Source of the DNA: JAISGQ01 sp045604965
Lineage (GTDB): Bacteria > Bacillota > Clostridia > Oscillospirales > Acutalibacteraceae
Direction: 5' to 3'
NCBI GenBank assembly: GCA_045604965.1
Contig: JAZUPB010000019.1
Coordinates: 1-58,476, forward strand
Length of the DNA stretch: 58,476 bases
The position numbers and the translations under genes are program-made. The notes beneath the pieces were generated by a model. The model was not told the DNA's origin. It was given only the letters and a program-made list of their open reading frames with translations, and did no database searches. Shown here in pieces: positions 34,177 through 43,776 of the stretch; positions within the stretch are counted from its first letter, which is position 1; every line of letters begins with the position of its first letter.

Positions 34177-35970
34177 TTGTCCAAACAATTCCTGATGGGT
34201 AATGAAGCGGCAGCACTCGGAGCACTTCACGCAGGTGTAAAGCTGGTTTCAGGATATCCCGGAACACCCTCAACAGAAATATTGGAAACAGTTGCCAAAA
34301 AGAATGACGGCTCTGTTTATGTAGAATGGTCTGTAAATGAAAAAGCTGCACTTGAGGTAGCGGCAGGAGCATCCTATGCAGGAGCAAGAACTCTTGTTAC
34401 AATGAAGCAGGTAGGACTTAACGTTGCATCCGATCCGCTTATGAGTCTTGCATATGTTGGTGTAAAGGGCGGAATGGTAATAGTTTCTGCCGATGATCCC
34501 GGTCCGATCTCATCTCAGACAGAGCAGGATACCAGACATTTTGCTCAGTTTTCAAAACTTCCCTGTTTTGATCCGTCATCACCCGAGGAATGTTACGAAA
34601 TGATGAAGGATGCATTTGAGTATTCCGAAAAATATAATACGCCGGTCCTTTTCAGACCGACCACAAGAGTATGTCACGGCTGTGCATCGGTGGAAATAGA
34701 AGATTCACCGAAAGTGTACCCTGCACCGGAAGGCTTTATAAAGGATACGATGCGTTGGGTCATTTTCCCGAGAACTTCATATTTAAATCACATTAAAATA
34801 GAAAAAAGAAATGAAGAGCTTAAGGATGTATTTTCGGAATACAGATTCAATAAGCTTGAAAAAGGAAACAAAAAGGGAATCGCGGTTGGAGGAATCTCCT
34901 ATGCATATATGGAAGAAGCACTTCTTGATGCAAAGGAAAGACCTTCTGTGCTCAGAATAGCAACACCGCATCCGTTCCCTGAAAAGCTTGCACTGGAGTT
35001 CCTTGGCAGTGTTGATGAGGTTCTTGTTTTTGAAGAACTTGATCCTGTTATAGAGAAGGAGCTTGTATATCTTTGCGGCAAGTATAATCTGAATGTAAAG
35101 ATAAGAGGAAAGCTTACGGGCGACAATGTTCCTGCAGGCGAAAATACAGTGGAGTCTGCCAAGAACGTACTTAATAAGTGCTTTGGAATAACACAGGAAG
35201 CAAAGGGTGCAGAAACATTGCCTGCACTGCCTGTAAGACCTCCGGTGCTTTGTGCAGGATGTCCTCACAGAGCATCCTTCTATGCTGTAAAGAAAGCGGC
35301 TGCAGGCAAAAAAGCAGTGTTCAGCGGAGATATAGGATGCTATACATTGGGAAATGCACAGCCTCTTGATATGGTAGATACCTGCCTGTGTATGGGTGCT
35401 GATGTGACTATCGCACAGGGACTTCACAGAATAGAGCCTGATACAGTTAACTTCTCCTTTATTGGTGATTCAACCTTCTTTGCATCAGGTATGACCGGTG
35501 TTGTAAATGCTGTCTACAATCAGACAGACATTGTGCTCGTTGTGCTTGATAACTCAACAACTGCAATGACAGGACAGCAGCCTCATCCCGGAACAGGAAA
35601 AACTATGATGGGCAGCATATCAGAAAAGGTAAGCATAGAAAATGTTCTTCGCGGAATGGGTGTCGAATATGTTGAAACCGTAAATCCCTTTGACCACAAA
35701 GCGACAGTTGATGCTGTGAAATCGGCAATGGATAAAACGGGAGTAAGAGCGCTTATCCTGAGAGCACCGTGTATTGCTGTCAGCAAAGGAAATGCACCTT
35801 ACACAGTGAACGAGGAAAAGTGTGTAAACTGCAAAAAATGTATAAAGGAGCTTGGCTGCCCTGCAATTTCAGTGAATGCGGGTAAAGTGCAGATAGAAAG
35901 CTCTCTTTGCCGAGGCTGTGACCTGTGTGCTCAGATATGCCCGACAAAAGCAATCGAGAAAGGAGAATAA
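34177..35970 (+). CDS. iorA: Indolepyruvate:ferredoxin oxidoreductase alpha subunit
   Basis: 597 residues. Decarboxylates aryl pyruvates (from Trp, Phe, Tyr) to aryl-acetyl-CoA with reduced ferredoxin, oxygen-sensitive. N-terminal pyrimidine domain (SGYPGTPSTEI, VEWSVNEKAA), TPP-binding domain with GDIGCYTLG and GDSTFFASG, then two C-terminal [4Fe-4S] clusters (CVNCKKC...C and CRGCDLC...CPTK). TTG start at 34177 with AAGGGG site. Two bases before iorB. Confidence 0.95.
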   Translation: MSKQFLMGNEAAALGALHAGVKLVSGYPGTPSTEILETVAKKNDGSVYVEWSVNEKAALEVAAGASYAGARTLVTMKQVGLNVASDPLMSLAYVGVKGGMVIVSADDPGPISSQTEQDTRHFAQFSKLPCFDPSSPEECYEMMKDAFEYSEKYNTPVLFRPTTRVCHGCASVEIEDSPKVYPAPEGFIKDTMRWVIFPRTSYLNHIKIEKRNEELKDVFSEYRFNKLEKGNKKGIAVGGISYAYMEEALLDAKERPSVLRIATPHPFPEKLALEFLGSVDEVLVFEELDPVIEKELVYLCGKYNLNVKIRGKLTGDNVPAGENTVESAKNVLNKCFGITQEAKGAETLPALPVRPPVLCAGCPHRASFYAVKKAAAGKKAVFSGDIGCYTLGNAQPLDMVDTCLCMGADVTIAQGLHRIEPDTVNFSFIGDSTFFASGMTGVVNAVYNQTDIVLVVLDNSTTAMTGQQPHPGTGKTMMGSISEKVSIENVLRGMGVEYVETVNPFDHKATVDAVKSAMDKTGVRALILRAPCIAVSKGNAPYTVNEEKCVNCKKCIKELGCPAISVNAGKVQIESSLCRGCDLCAQICPTKAIEKGE

Positions 35971-35972
35971 AT

Positions 35973-36542
35973 ATGAAGACCGATATATTACTTTGCGGAG
36001 TAGGCGGTCAGGGTACTGTTCTTGCTTCTCGTCTGCTTGCATTTATCTATATGGAAAAAGGTCTTAATGTGCGTACTGCAGAAACCATCGGTATGGCTCA
36101 GCGAGGCGGCTGCGTAGTGTCACATATGAGGGCAGGGGAGAAAATAGCATCCCCGATGATACCGAAGAATGGCGCAGACGTTATTATTGCATTTGAACCT
36201 GCGGAAGCAGTGCGCTGCATAGATTATTTAAAAGACGGCGGTACCGTAATAGTAAATAAAAAAGCGGTTAAGCCTGTAACTGCATCGCTTAGCGGATCAG
36301 ATTACGACGGACTCAATGAAATTGAATTTTTGAAAGATAAGGCACCCAATGTTCTTGTAATAGACGGCGATGAGGTATGCAGCAGATGCGGCAGTGCAAA
36401 AGTTCTGAATACGGTTCTGCTTGCTGCGACAGTAAAAAGCGGTGCACTTGGAATTGAGGAAGATGAATTCAAGGGTGCAATCAGAAAGATGCTGCCTGAA
36501 AGATTCGTTGAACTTAATATCAGAGCAGTAGAAGCAGTATAA
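35973..36542 (+). CDS. iorB: Indolepyruvate:ferredoxin oxidoreductase beta subunit
   Basis: 189 residues from ATG 35973 (AAGGAG at 35960-35965). A longer in-frame start at 35925 lies inside iorA and is rejected. Family features: CGVGGQGTVLASRLLA, the ETIGMAQRGG segment and a C-terminal helical region. Forms the alpha/beta enzyme with IorA. The operon ends with paaK, linking the aryl-acetyl product to a CoA ligase. Confidence 0.94.
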   Translation: MKTDILLCGVGGQGTVLASRLLAFIYMEKGLNVRTAETIGMAQRGGCVVSHMRAGEKIASPMIPKNGADVIIAFEPAEAVRCIDYLKDGGTVIVNKKAVKPVTASLSGSDYDGLNEIEFLKDKAPNVLVIDGDEVCSRCGSAKVLNTVLLAATVKSGALGIEEDEFKGAIRKMLPERFVELNIRAVEAV

Positions 36543-36554
36543 GGAGAAAATAAT

Positions 36555-37784
36555 ATGAAAATGACAGATACTCAGCTTGGTATAATCAAAGAGCAGTTAA
36601 AGCACCTTACAAGCATCGACTGCTTTTATAAGAAGAAATTAGAGGGATACGATGTAAACATCAACTCTCAGGAGGATTTCCAGAAGCTGCCCTTTACCTG
36701 GAAGGGCGACCTCAGAGAAGCATATCCCCTTGGACTCGCAGCAGTTGATGAGAAAGATATCGTGCGAATTCATTCTTCCTCAGGAACAACAGGCATCCCT
36801 GTTATAATTCCTTACACTGCACAGGATGTAAGTGACTGGGCAGAAATGTTTGCAAGATGCTATGCAACTGCCGGCATCACAAACGAAGACAGAATACATA
36901 TTACCCCCGGTTATGGTCTCTGGACAGCCGGAATCGGTTTCCAGGCAGGCGCAGAAAAGCTTGGTGCAATGGCTGTTCCTATGGGTCCCGGAAATACCGA
37001 AAAACAGCTTAAAATGATGATGGATCTGAAATCCACAGTTCTCTGTGCAACATCCTCATATGCACTTCTTCTTGCAGAGGAAATAGCAAAGAGAGGTATA
37101 AAGAATAAAATCCACCTTAAGAAGGGTGTTATCGGTTCTGAGCGCTGGGGCGAAAAGATGAGAAAGAGAATTGCTGACGAGCTTGGCGTTCAGCTTTTCG
37201 ATATTTACGGACTTACCGAGGTTTACGGTCCCGGTATCGGTATTTCCTGTGAACACGAGTGCGGAATGCACGTATGGGATGACTTCCTCTATTTTGAAAT
37301 CGTTGATCCCAAGACAGGTGAAAACCTGCCTGACGGAGAGATAGGAGAGCTTGTAATCACCACTCTCCGCAAGCAGGGTGCACCTCTTATTCGTTACAGA
37401 ACCCACGACCTTACAAGAATAATTCCCGGCGAATGCCCCTGCGGAAGCAAGTACCCGAGAATCGATACCATACTTGGCAGAACCGACGATATGGTAAAGG
37501 TAAAGGGTGTAAATATCTTCCCGAGCCAGATCGAGGAACTTCTTGCAGGTATCGAGGGTGCATCAAGTGAGTATCAGTTTATGCTCGATCACGTAAACGG
37601 CAAGGACATCTGCACACTTTTCGTTGAACACACCGAAGGCGCAAATAAATATATGCTTCAGAGCGAGATTCAGGAAAGATTCAAGTATAAGATCGGAATA
37701 CTGGTAGATGTAAAGCCTGTTGAAATAGGCGAGCTTCCCAGAAGCGAAAAGAAATCCACCAGAGTTTTTGATAACAGATATTAA
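36555..37784 (+). CDS. paaK: Phenylacetate-CoA ligase family protein
   Basis: 409-residue ANL-superfamily adenylate-forming enzyme. P-loop HSSSGTTGIPV near 84, YGLTEVYGPG around 217, and the RTHDLTRI and GRTDDMVKVKGVNIFPSQIE hinge/C-terminal segments. Interconverts aryl-acetates and their CoA esters. Beside iorAB it probably processes the aryl-acetyl-CoA made from aromatic amino acids. The exact acid and in vivo direction are inference. Confidence 0.93.
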   Translation: MKMTDTQLGIIKEQLKHLTSIDCFYKKKLEGYDVNINSQEDFQKLPFTWKGDLREAYPLGLAAVDEKDIVRIHSSSGTTGIPVIIPYTAQDVSDWAEMFARCYATAGITNEDRIHITPGYGLWTAGIGFQAGAEKLGAMAVPMGPGNTEKQLKMMMDLKSTVLCATSSYALLLAEEIAKRGIKNKIHLKKGVIGSERWGEKMRKRIADELGVQLFDIYGLTEVYGPGIGISCEHECGMHVWDDFLYFEIVDPKTGENLPDGEIGELVITTLRKQGAPLIRYRTHDLTRIIPGECPCGSKYPRIDTILGRTDDMVKVKGVNIFPSQIEELLAGIEGASSEYQFMLDHVNGKDICTLFVEHTEGANKYMLQSEIQERFKYKIGILVDVKPVEIGELPRSEKKSTRVFDNRY

Positions 37785-37793
37785 GATATTAAT

Positions 37794-37827
37794 AAAAAAG
37801 GTTGGCGGAAAACCGCCAACCTTTTTT
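37794..37827. terminator. Bidirectional terminator
   Basis: 15-bp stem (37794-37808 with 37813-37827) with AAAA loop and A6/T6 flanks, between convergent paaK and the histidine phosphatase. Confidence 0.92.
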
Positions 37828-37833
37828 GCCTGT

Positions 37834-38526
37834 TTATTCTTCTGTTTCTCCTGCTTTATCAGCAGCCTCTCTTCCAAGCTTATAAAGCCTTTCCTGTTCT
37901 TCGTCAGGAATCAGATTGTGGGGGAGAGTATCATATACCTCAAATACCCTTCCGCTTGTCCAAAGCTGAGGGTGAATACGCACAGAATAACCGCAGCCGC
38001 TGTCCATCATCCAGTCGCTCATAGGCGCCTGAGGGAGTCCGTAACGGCTCAGTATAGTCATTATAGTACCTGCGTGAGCGACTATAACAGCGCTTGTTAT
38101 ACCTGTCTTCATAAGACCTGCAACGGTCATTTCAAATGCCTCACAAACACGGCTTGCAAAATCAGCACCCGATTCGCCGCCGGGAGGAGCATCAACACCG
38201 CCTGCATTTATCCACTCTGAAAACCACTTGTTATCTTTTAATTCAGCGGCAGACTTGCCCTCAAATTCACCGAAGCATATTTCGCGGAAAGCATCAATAA
38301 CAACAGGGACAGCACCGGGATAGAGTATGGAAAGAGTTTCGGTGCATCTTTTCATAGGACTTGTCAGAAAAGCTCCTGCACCGGGATATTCACAGTTCTC
38401 AGCAAGATATTTCAATCTTTCAATACCTGCGTCGGCTAAGGATTCGTCGGTAGAACCTATATACTTTCCGTATAAATTTCCGTCAATAATGCCATGCCTG
38501 ATAAAGTGAATTTGGTATGTTTTCAT
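37834..38526 (-). CDS. Histidine phosphatase family protein
   Basis: 230 residues, phosphoglycerate-mutase fold. RHG at 10-12 with the phospho-histidine, FGEFEGKSAAEL with the catalytic acid, and the second histidine in VAHAGTIM. Similar to CobC-type alpha-ribazole phosphatases and generic phosphatases. No cobalamin genes nearby, so the substrate is open. Single gene on the minus strand, sharing a terminator with paaK. Confidence 0.88.
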   Translation of the reverse strand: MKTYQIHFIRHGIIDGNLYGKYIGSTDESLADAGIERLKYLAENCEYPGAGAFLTSPMKRCTETLSILYPGAVPVVIDAFREICFGEFEGKSAAELKDNKWFSEWINAGGVDAPPGGESGADFASRVCEAFEMTVAGLMKTGITSAVIVAHAGTIMTILSRYGLPQAPMSDWMMDSGCGYSVRIHPQLWTSGRVFEVYDTLPHNLIPDEEQERLYKLGREAADKAGETEE

Positions 38527-38563
38527 AAATTTGTCCTCAATTCGCTAAAGGTGTAAATATTTG

Positions 38564-38592
38564 TTGAAATTACTCTCTGTTTATGATATTAT
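38564..38592 (+). promoter_or_regulatory. Promoter for the XRE regulator
   Basis: TTGAAA (38564-38569), 17-base spacer, TATTAT (38587-38592). Confidence 0.55.
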
Positions 38593-38624
38593 TCTAAAGC
38601 ACCCAAAAAAAGGAGATGTAACGA

Positions 38625-39335
38625 GTGAACGACAGCTTCCCCAGGATTATAACACTTTTGCGTACAGAACGCAAGTTGACACAAAAACAAGCGGCAAGTG
38701 CGCTGGGTATATCTCAGGCGCTGCTTTCACATTATGAGAGAGGAATCAGAGAGTGCGGACTTGATTTCCTTGTACACTGCGCAGATTTTTACGGAGTATC
38801 CTGTGATTATCTCCTCGGACGCTCAACCGACAGAAACGGTGCTATGCTCACTGTTGACGACATTCCCGAGCCTGAGGCATCTGCTGCAGAGGATAAGAAA
38901 TACATAGGCTCTCCCGTGCCTATCCTCAATAAGAAGATTATTGCAAACTCACTGAATATACTTTTTTCGCTTCTTCAGCAGGCAAAGTGCAAGGCGCTTA
39001 CCAGTGAAATATCAGCATATCTGATGCTTGCTGTATATAAGATGTTCAGAGTGATGTATTTTACAAATCCAAAAAATAATAAGAGCTATTTCCAGATAAA
39101 CGAAGGAATGTCAAAGGCATTGTCCACAGCATCAATGGAAGTTCTTGAGGGCAAGATAGCAATGATCGCTGCAGGCAAGGACGTAGACCAGCTTGAGGGA
39201 TATGATACACCCGACAGACTGTCTCTTTCCGAAGAATCACTGCAGAAGGCATATCCGCTGTTTGCACCTTCGCTTCTCAATCTCGTAAGATCTGCAGAGG
39301 TGAGAATGGGCGCTGAGCCTCCGAAAAAGAAATAA
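38625..39335 (+). CDS. XRE-family transcriptional regulator
   Basis: 236 residues. N-terminal helix-turn-helix (about 5-65; LTQKQAASALGISQALLSHYERG, then CDYLLGRS). The rest is a helical domain of unknown type (about 95-236). GTG start 38625 behind AAGGAGATG. Monocistronic with its own promoter and terminator. Divergent from the phosphatase gene, but no operator is evident. Target genes unknown. Confidence 0.86.
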   Translation: MNDSFPRIITLLRTERKLTQKQAASALGISQALLSHYERGIRECGLDFLVHCADFYGVSCDYLLGRSTDRNGAMLTVDDIPEPEASAAEDKKYIGSPVPILNKKIIANSLNILFSLLQQAKCKALTSEISAYLMLAVYKMFRVMYFTNPKNNKSYFQINEGMSKALSTASMEVLEGKIAMIAAGKDVDQLEGYDTPDRLSLSEESLQKAYPLFAPSLLNLVRSAEVRMGAEPPKKK

Positions 39336-39341
39336 AAAGTT

Positions 39342-39371
39342 ATCCCACTGAGAATTTTCTCAGTGGGATTT
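39342..39371. terminator. Bidirectional terminator
   Basis: 12-bp stem ATCCCACTGAGA (39342-39353) with TCTCAGTGGGAT (39358-39369). T-rich in both directions; ends the XRE gene and the metG operon. Confidence 0.86.
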
Positions 39372-39386
39372 TTAGTTTTTAATTAA

Positions 39387-39899
39387 TCACAGGTCGGATT
39401 TTCTGATTCTGACATAATATTTGTATTCATCTTCGTGTTCTATATATCCGCCGTTGTGAAGCATAATTTTAAGAGAAGCAGGGTTATCTTTGTTTACTCT
39501 CAGATAGATTTCATCTTCAGGAACAAGGTGCTTTATGATTTGCAGTATCTGCCGTAAACCTTCTTTGCCATAACCCTTTCCGCGAAATTCCTTTTTTATA
39601 AAATATCCCAGATGTCCAGCACCGAGTCTTAATGATTCACACAGGAAATGTCGAAAGCGAAATAATCCGACAATTTCGTCGTTGTCCCAAAGGAAATAAA
39701 ATGTTTCAGGCACATACCCTTCAGGAAGACCTATGCCGTCAGCGGAGTCAATCATTTGCTTGACTGCCGAACTGACAAATTCATCATGAGAAATACCGTG
39801 AAAATCATTGATAAATCCGTTTTCATCATAAGGAACATCGCAGATAAAGAGATATTCTTTTTCTGCATCATCGAGGTTCACCTTTTTCAGGTAAATCAT
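39387..39899 (-). CDS. GNAT-family N-acetyltransferase
   Basis: 170 residues. The acetyl-CoA loop reads LGYFIKKEFRGKGYGKEGL (motif A, around residues 96-114), followed by a VNKDNPASLKIMLHNGGY motif B segment. The acceptor cannot be predicted. Last gene of the six-gene minus-strand unit, 17 bases after rph. Confidence 0.88.
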   Translation of the reverse strand: MIYLKKVNLDDAEKEYLFICDVPYDENGFINDFHGISHDEFVSSAVKQMIDSADGIGLPEGYVPETFYFLWDNDEIVGLFRFRHFLCESLRLGAGHLGYFIKKEFRGKGYGKEGLRQILQIIKHLVPEDEIYLRVNKDNPASLKIMLHNGGYIEHEDEYKYYVRIRKSDL

Positions 39900-39916
39900 A
39901 GAAATACCTCCGAATA

Positions 39917-40624
39917 TTACTGAAGTGCGTTGTTTTGCTTGTCCATAATCTCTCTTATGGCGTTTTCGCCGAGTTCAAGAAGCTCGTTTAATTCTGAACG
40001 TGTGAAGGAACGTTCTTCGCCGGTACCCTGAACTTCGATAAATTCGCCTGCTTCGTTCATAATGAGGTTCATATCGACCTCAGCGGAGGAATCCTCAACA
40101 TAGCAGAGATCGACCACAGGGATATTATTTGAAATACCCACTGAAACAGCGGCGATCTGGTGTACGATGGGGTCTTTTGCAATAAGTCCCTGCTCAAGCC
40201 ACTTTTTAATGCCAAGCTTAAGAGCAACATAAGCGCCTGTGATAGATGCTGTACGAGTGCCGCCGTCAGCCTGAATTACATCGCAGTCTATCCAGATAGT
40301 GTTTTCGCCGAGAGCCTCAAAATCAACAGCATTGCGAAGGCTTCTGCCTATAAGACGCTTGATCTCGGTACTTCTTCCGTCAGGCTTGCTTGTTTCACGG
40401 CGTTTGCGTGTGGGAGTGGAAGCAGGAAGCATCGCATATTCTGCGGTGAGCCAGCCTTTGCCTGTATCCTTAAGAAATGGCATAGTTCCGACTTCCAGCA
40501 TAGCGGTGCAGAGAACTCTTGTATTTCCCCAGTTTATAAGCACAGAACCGCCGGTGGTATTTGTGAAATTAGGTATGATTTCGATCTTACGAAGCTCGTT
40601 ATTCTTTCTTCCGTCCTGTCTCAT
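39917..40624 (-). CDS. rph: Ribonuclease PH
   Basis: 235-residue phosphorolytic 3'-5' exoribonuclease that trims tRNA 3' ends. Recognised by MRQDGRKNNELR, GWLTAEYAMLPAST, the phosphate-site RSLRNAVDF, CDVIQADGGTRTASITGA and EVDMNLIMNEAGEFIEVQGTGE segments. Full length. Often next to rdgB in bacteria; here the two are 28 kb apart, and rph sits in the metG operon. Confidence 0.96.
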   Translation of the reverse strand: MRQDGRKNNELRKIEIIPNFTNTTGGSVLINWGNTRVLCTAMLEVGTMPFLKDTGKGWLTAEYAMLPASTPTRKRRETSKPDGRSTEIKRLIGRSLRNAVDFEALGENTIWIDCDVIQADGGTRTASITGAYVALKLGIKKWLEQGLIAKDPIVHQIAAVSVGISNNIPVVDLCYVEDSSAEVDMNLIMNEAGEFIEVQGTGEERSFTRSELNELLELGENAIREIMDKQNNALQ

Positions 40625-40639
40625 AGTGCTTTATTCCTT

Positions 40640-42142
40640 TCAGATATCAAGATCGTATATGGCTTTATATTTTTCAGTAAGGTAATCAACATAGTAGTTC
40701 GGATCAAAGGGAGCGCCAACACATTTTTCGAGCAAGACAGCAGGGTCATAAAGACAGCCGTACTGATATATGTGTTCACCGAGCCATTTGTTGATGTTTT
40801 GGAGAGAGCCGGAAGCTATCTCTGCATCAATATCAAGACTCTCGCGCATTTTTGCAACTATCTGTGCGCTGTAGGCAGAGCCGAGAGCGTATGAGGGGAA
40901 ATAACCGATCATGCCGCCGCCCCAGTGAGTATCCTGAAGAACGCCTCTGGTGTCATCTGGAACATCAATACCGAGATATTCCTTGTATTTTGCGTTCCAC
41001 GCAGCAGGGAGATCTTTTGCGGTTATTTCACCGGCGCACATCTGCTTTTCGAGCTCGTAACGAACCATAATATGAAGGGCGTAAGTGAGCTCGTCGGCCT
41101 CGGTTCTTATAAGCGAAGGCTCACTCTTGTTTACTGCAAGATAAAAGTCGTGAGCAGTTACACCTTCGAACTGAGTGGGGAAGAGTTTTTGAATCTGTGG
41201 GAATATAAGGCGGCAGAAAGCCTCGCTTCTGCCTATGATGTTTTCGTAAAGTCTTGACTGACTTTCGTGAATACCCATAGAAACGCCGCCTGCAAGAGCG
41301 GTGGCAGTAAATTCGTTGCTTATGCCAAGCTCGTAAAGAGCGTGTCCGCCCTCGTGGATAACAGAATACATAGAGCTTGTAAAATCATCGTGATAGTGAG
41401 TTGTGATACGAACATCATCGGGGCAGAAATTGGTTGTGAAGGGGTGCTCGGTTTCATCGATAGCACAGCGGTCACGGTCTATAGCCATAACCTGCATAAG
41501 ATAATCGGAAAGCTCGCGCTGTTTGTCGACAGGATAGCTTTGCTTCATAAACGGGAACTCAAACTGTTCCTTTTTGCCTATAGCTTTGATAACGGGGACA
41601 AGCTTCTCGCGAAGGGCACTGAAGAACTTATCAGCAGTCTCCATAGTAAGTCCGCGTTCGTACTGATCAAGCATAACATCGTAGGGCGCTGAGTCGGGCT
41701 TATAGTACTGAGCGAATCTGCGGTTGGTGTCAAAAATCTTCTGAAGGTAGGGGCAGAAGAAGTCAAAATCATTTTCTTCCTTTGCCTTCTTCCAGACGTT
41801 GTCAGATTCGTTTATAAGCATAACATATTCCTGATATTCATTTTTGGGAATACTGGAAATATAGTCAATGCTGTGCATAAATTCGGATACTTCCCGTGCT
41901 TCACGATACGAAAGCTCATCCTTGTGCTCGAGAAGAAAACGTGCAATGGTTACGGTTTCTTCACCTGCGGTGAGATCATAACTGAGCCCTGAAAGGTAAG
42001 CCATAGTGTTGCCGCGATTTTCTGCACCGGCAACAGGAGCGCCTGTTGCCGCATCATAGCTCATTACACCCATAGCGTGATTTAAAGCGTGGATTTTGAA
42101 TTCTATAGCTCTGAAAGCCTCAAAAGCTTCTTTTACAGTCAT
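40640..42142 (-). CDS. M32 family metallocarboxypeptidase
   Basis: 500 residues, single-domain helical zinc carboxypeptidase (Taq carboxypeptidase family). Zinc motif HEGGH in SVIHEGGHALYE, the downstream Glu in GIHESQSRLYEN, and C-terminal HWGGGMIGYFPSYALG. Removes C-terminal residues from peptides in the cytoplasm. The start codon abuts the kinase stop with no gap. Confidence 0.94.
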   Translation of the reverse strand: MTVKEAFEAFRAIEFKIHALNHAMGVMSYDAATGAPVAGAENRGNTMAYLSGLSYDLTAGEETVTIARFLLEHKDELSYREAREVSEFMHSIDYISSIPKNEYQEYVMLINESDNVWKKAKEENDFDFFCPYLQKIFDTNRRFAQYYKPDSAPYDVMLDQYERGLTMETADKFFSALREKLVPVIKAIGKKEQFEFPFMKQSYPVDKQRELSDYLMQVMAIDRDRCAIDETEHPFTTNFCPDDVRITTHYHDDFTSSMYSVIHEGGHALYELGISNEFTATALAGGVSMGIHESQSRLYENIIGRSEAFCRLIFPQIQKLFPTQFEGVTAHDFYLAVNKSEPSLIRTEADELTYALHIMVRYELEKQMCAGEITAKDLPAAWNAKYKEYLGIDVPDDTRGVLQDTHWGGGMIGYFPSYALGSAYSAQIVAKMRESLDIDAEIASGSLQNINKWLGEHIYQYGCLYDPAVLLEKCVGAPFDPNYYVDYLTEKYKAIYDLDI

Positions 42143-43012
42143 TTACAGTACCTCCTTGTACCAAGTGGGAATAACAGATGTCATATTATTATACCAGTTA
42201 AGAACCTCTGCGGCCTGATTTTGCATAACTCTTATCTCATTATCGCCGAATGGCAAAGCCCAGGGCAGAGAGCTTAATGTATTGACAGAAATATACAACG
42301 CAAGCAGACGCCAGAATATTTCAGGAACGTCATTATCAAAGTATCCGTCAACTATGCCTTTTGCGAATACAGGGGATGTCTGAACACACCATACAATACG
42401 GTTGAACTCTTCCCAGGGATCACCGTAATCATTGCGGTCAAAATCGATGATATAAAGCTTATCGTTTTCTATCATCATATTGCCTATGTGGTAATCGCCG
42501 TGCTGATAGCATTGGGGTCGTTCTTTTATAAGGTGTCTGTTGTATTTTATAAAATCAACAAACAGTTGACCATTTTCGTATTTTATGGGGCATTTTCCAT
42601 ATGCATCAAGTTTTCGATTAATTTTTGCATCAAATCGTGTACCCCAGTCAGACATATTGTCGGGAGCGGGGATAGAATGAATCTTTTTGAGAATTGACCC
42701 TGCATCGAGACCGAAAGCATACTGTCTGTCATCGGAAAGGGTTGGGATAAGTTCTTCTGCATCGAAACCGTTAATCCAGCTTTGCAGCATATAAACACCC
42801 TCGTCGCAGACACCCATTTCAATAGGACGACACATAGGGACATTCAGCGCTTCAACTTTCTGCATCTGTTCAAAAACAGTACGTCTTGATTCCAAGTGTT
42901 CGACAGGAGAAATACGAAGAAGGAAAACATTTCCGTCAATATCTTCCACACGGTATTTTTTGTCACCGGACCAGCCCTTATCTATAGGAATCTTGGAAAT
43001 AAAATTTTTCAT
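42143..43012 (-). CDS. APH-family small-molecule kinase
   Basis: 289 residues with the aminoglycoside-phosphotransferase fold. Brenner motif YQHGDYHIGNM, metal Asp in IIDFDRNDYGDP, and an N-terminal lobe with WSGDKKYRV. Placed in a housekeeping operon between tatD and a peptidase, without resistance-gene context, so it more likely phosphorylates a metabolite than an antibiotic. The start overlaps the tatD end by 4 nt. Confidence 0.88.
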   Translation of the reverse strand: MKNFISKIPIDKGWSGDKKYRVEDIDGNVFLLRISPVEHLESRRTVFEQMQKVEALNVPMCRPIEMGVCDEGVYMLQSWINGFDAEELIPTLSDDRQYAFGLDAGSILKKIHSIPAPDNMSDWGTRFDAKINRKLDAYGKCPIKYENGQLFVDFIKYNRHLIKERPQCYQHGDYHIGNMMIENDKLYIIDFDRNDYGDPWEEFNRIVWCVQTSPVFAKGIVDGYFDNDVPEIFWRLLALYISVNTLSSLPWALPFGDNEIRVMQNQAAEVLNWYNNMTSVIPTWYKEVL

Positions 43013-43776
43013 AAATTAAACGAACGTCTTGCATTTTCTTCTGCGGCCGTACAGACTTTTTCTGCCGTAATGCCGCGAACTTCGGCAATTTTTTCTGCAA
43101 CAAGCTCAATGTATTTTGAGTCGTTTCTTTTGCTTCTGTAGGGAACAGGAGTCATATAGGGTGCATCGGTTTCAAGTAAAAGCCTGTCAAGAGGCACAGC
43201 CTGCGCAACTTCCAAGGGAACCCTTGCATTCTTGAATGTGACCGCACCGCCGAGACCTATATAAAGACCCAGCTTTACAGACTGTTTCATAAGCTCGACA
43301 CTGCCTGAAAAACAGTGCATAACACCTTTTACGGGTGCGTATTTTTCGAGTATCTCATACATATCGCCATGAGCTTCTCTGTCGTGGAGAATTACAGGCA
43401 AATTGAGTTCCTGAGCAAGTTCTATTTGCTCACAAAGAACTTTTTTCTGTATGTCTCTGGGAGAAAAATCGTAGTGATAGTCAAGTCCTATCTCGCCGAT
43501 GGCAACAACCTTTTCGTGCTTGGCGAGATTGCGAAGAATATTCAAATAATCCTCGGAAACATCCTCGGCTTCGTGAGGATGAACGCCTGTCGCTGCATAT
43601 ATAAAGGGGTATTTCTCCGCAAGAGAAATGCTTTTTTGCGCAGATTCGATATCAGAAGCGCAATTAATAATTGCGCAGATGCCGTTTTGCGGCATCTGCG
43701 ACAGTACAAAATCTCTATCTTCATCATAACGCTCACTGTCATAGTGTGCGTGGCTGTCAAAAATTCTCAAACTCAT
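43009..43776 (-). CDS. tatD: TatD-family metal-dependent DNase
   Basis: 255 residues, TIM-barrel amidohydrolase fold. Metal ligands: His9/His11 in DSHAHYD, Glu in GEIGLDY, His in LHDREAH, His in MHCFSG and Asp in ETDAPYM. TatD proteins act as 3' exonucleases in DNA repair and turnover. Directly follows metG (one-base overlap), the order seen in many Firmicutes. Confidence 0.95.
   Translation of the reverse strand: MSLRIFDSHAHYDSERYDEDRDFVLSQMPQNGICAIINCASDIESAQKSISLAEKYPFIYAATGVHPHEAEDVSEDYLNILRNLAKHEKVVAIGEIGLDYHYDFSPRDIQKKVLCEQIELAQELNLPVILHDREAHGDMYEILEKYAPVKGVMHCFSGSVELMKQSVKLGLYIGLGGAVTFKNARVPLEVAQAVPLDRLLLETDAPYMTPVPYRSKRNDSKYIELVAEKIAEVRGITAEKVCTAAEENARRSFNL

Noticed and set aside
42143..43012. 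Aminoglycoside resistance gene
   Set aside because: The APH fold is clear, but the gene is embedded in a housekeeping operon without mobile-element context; a metabolite kinase is more likely.
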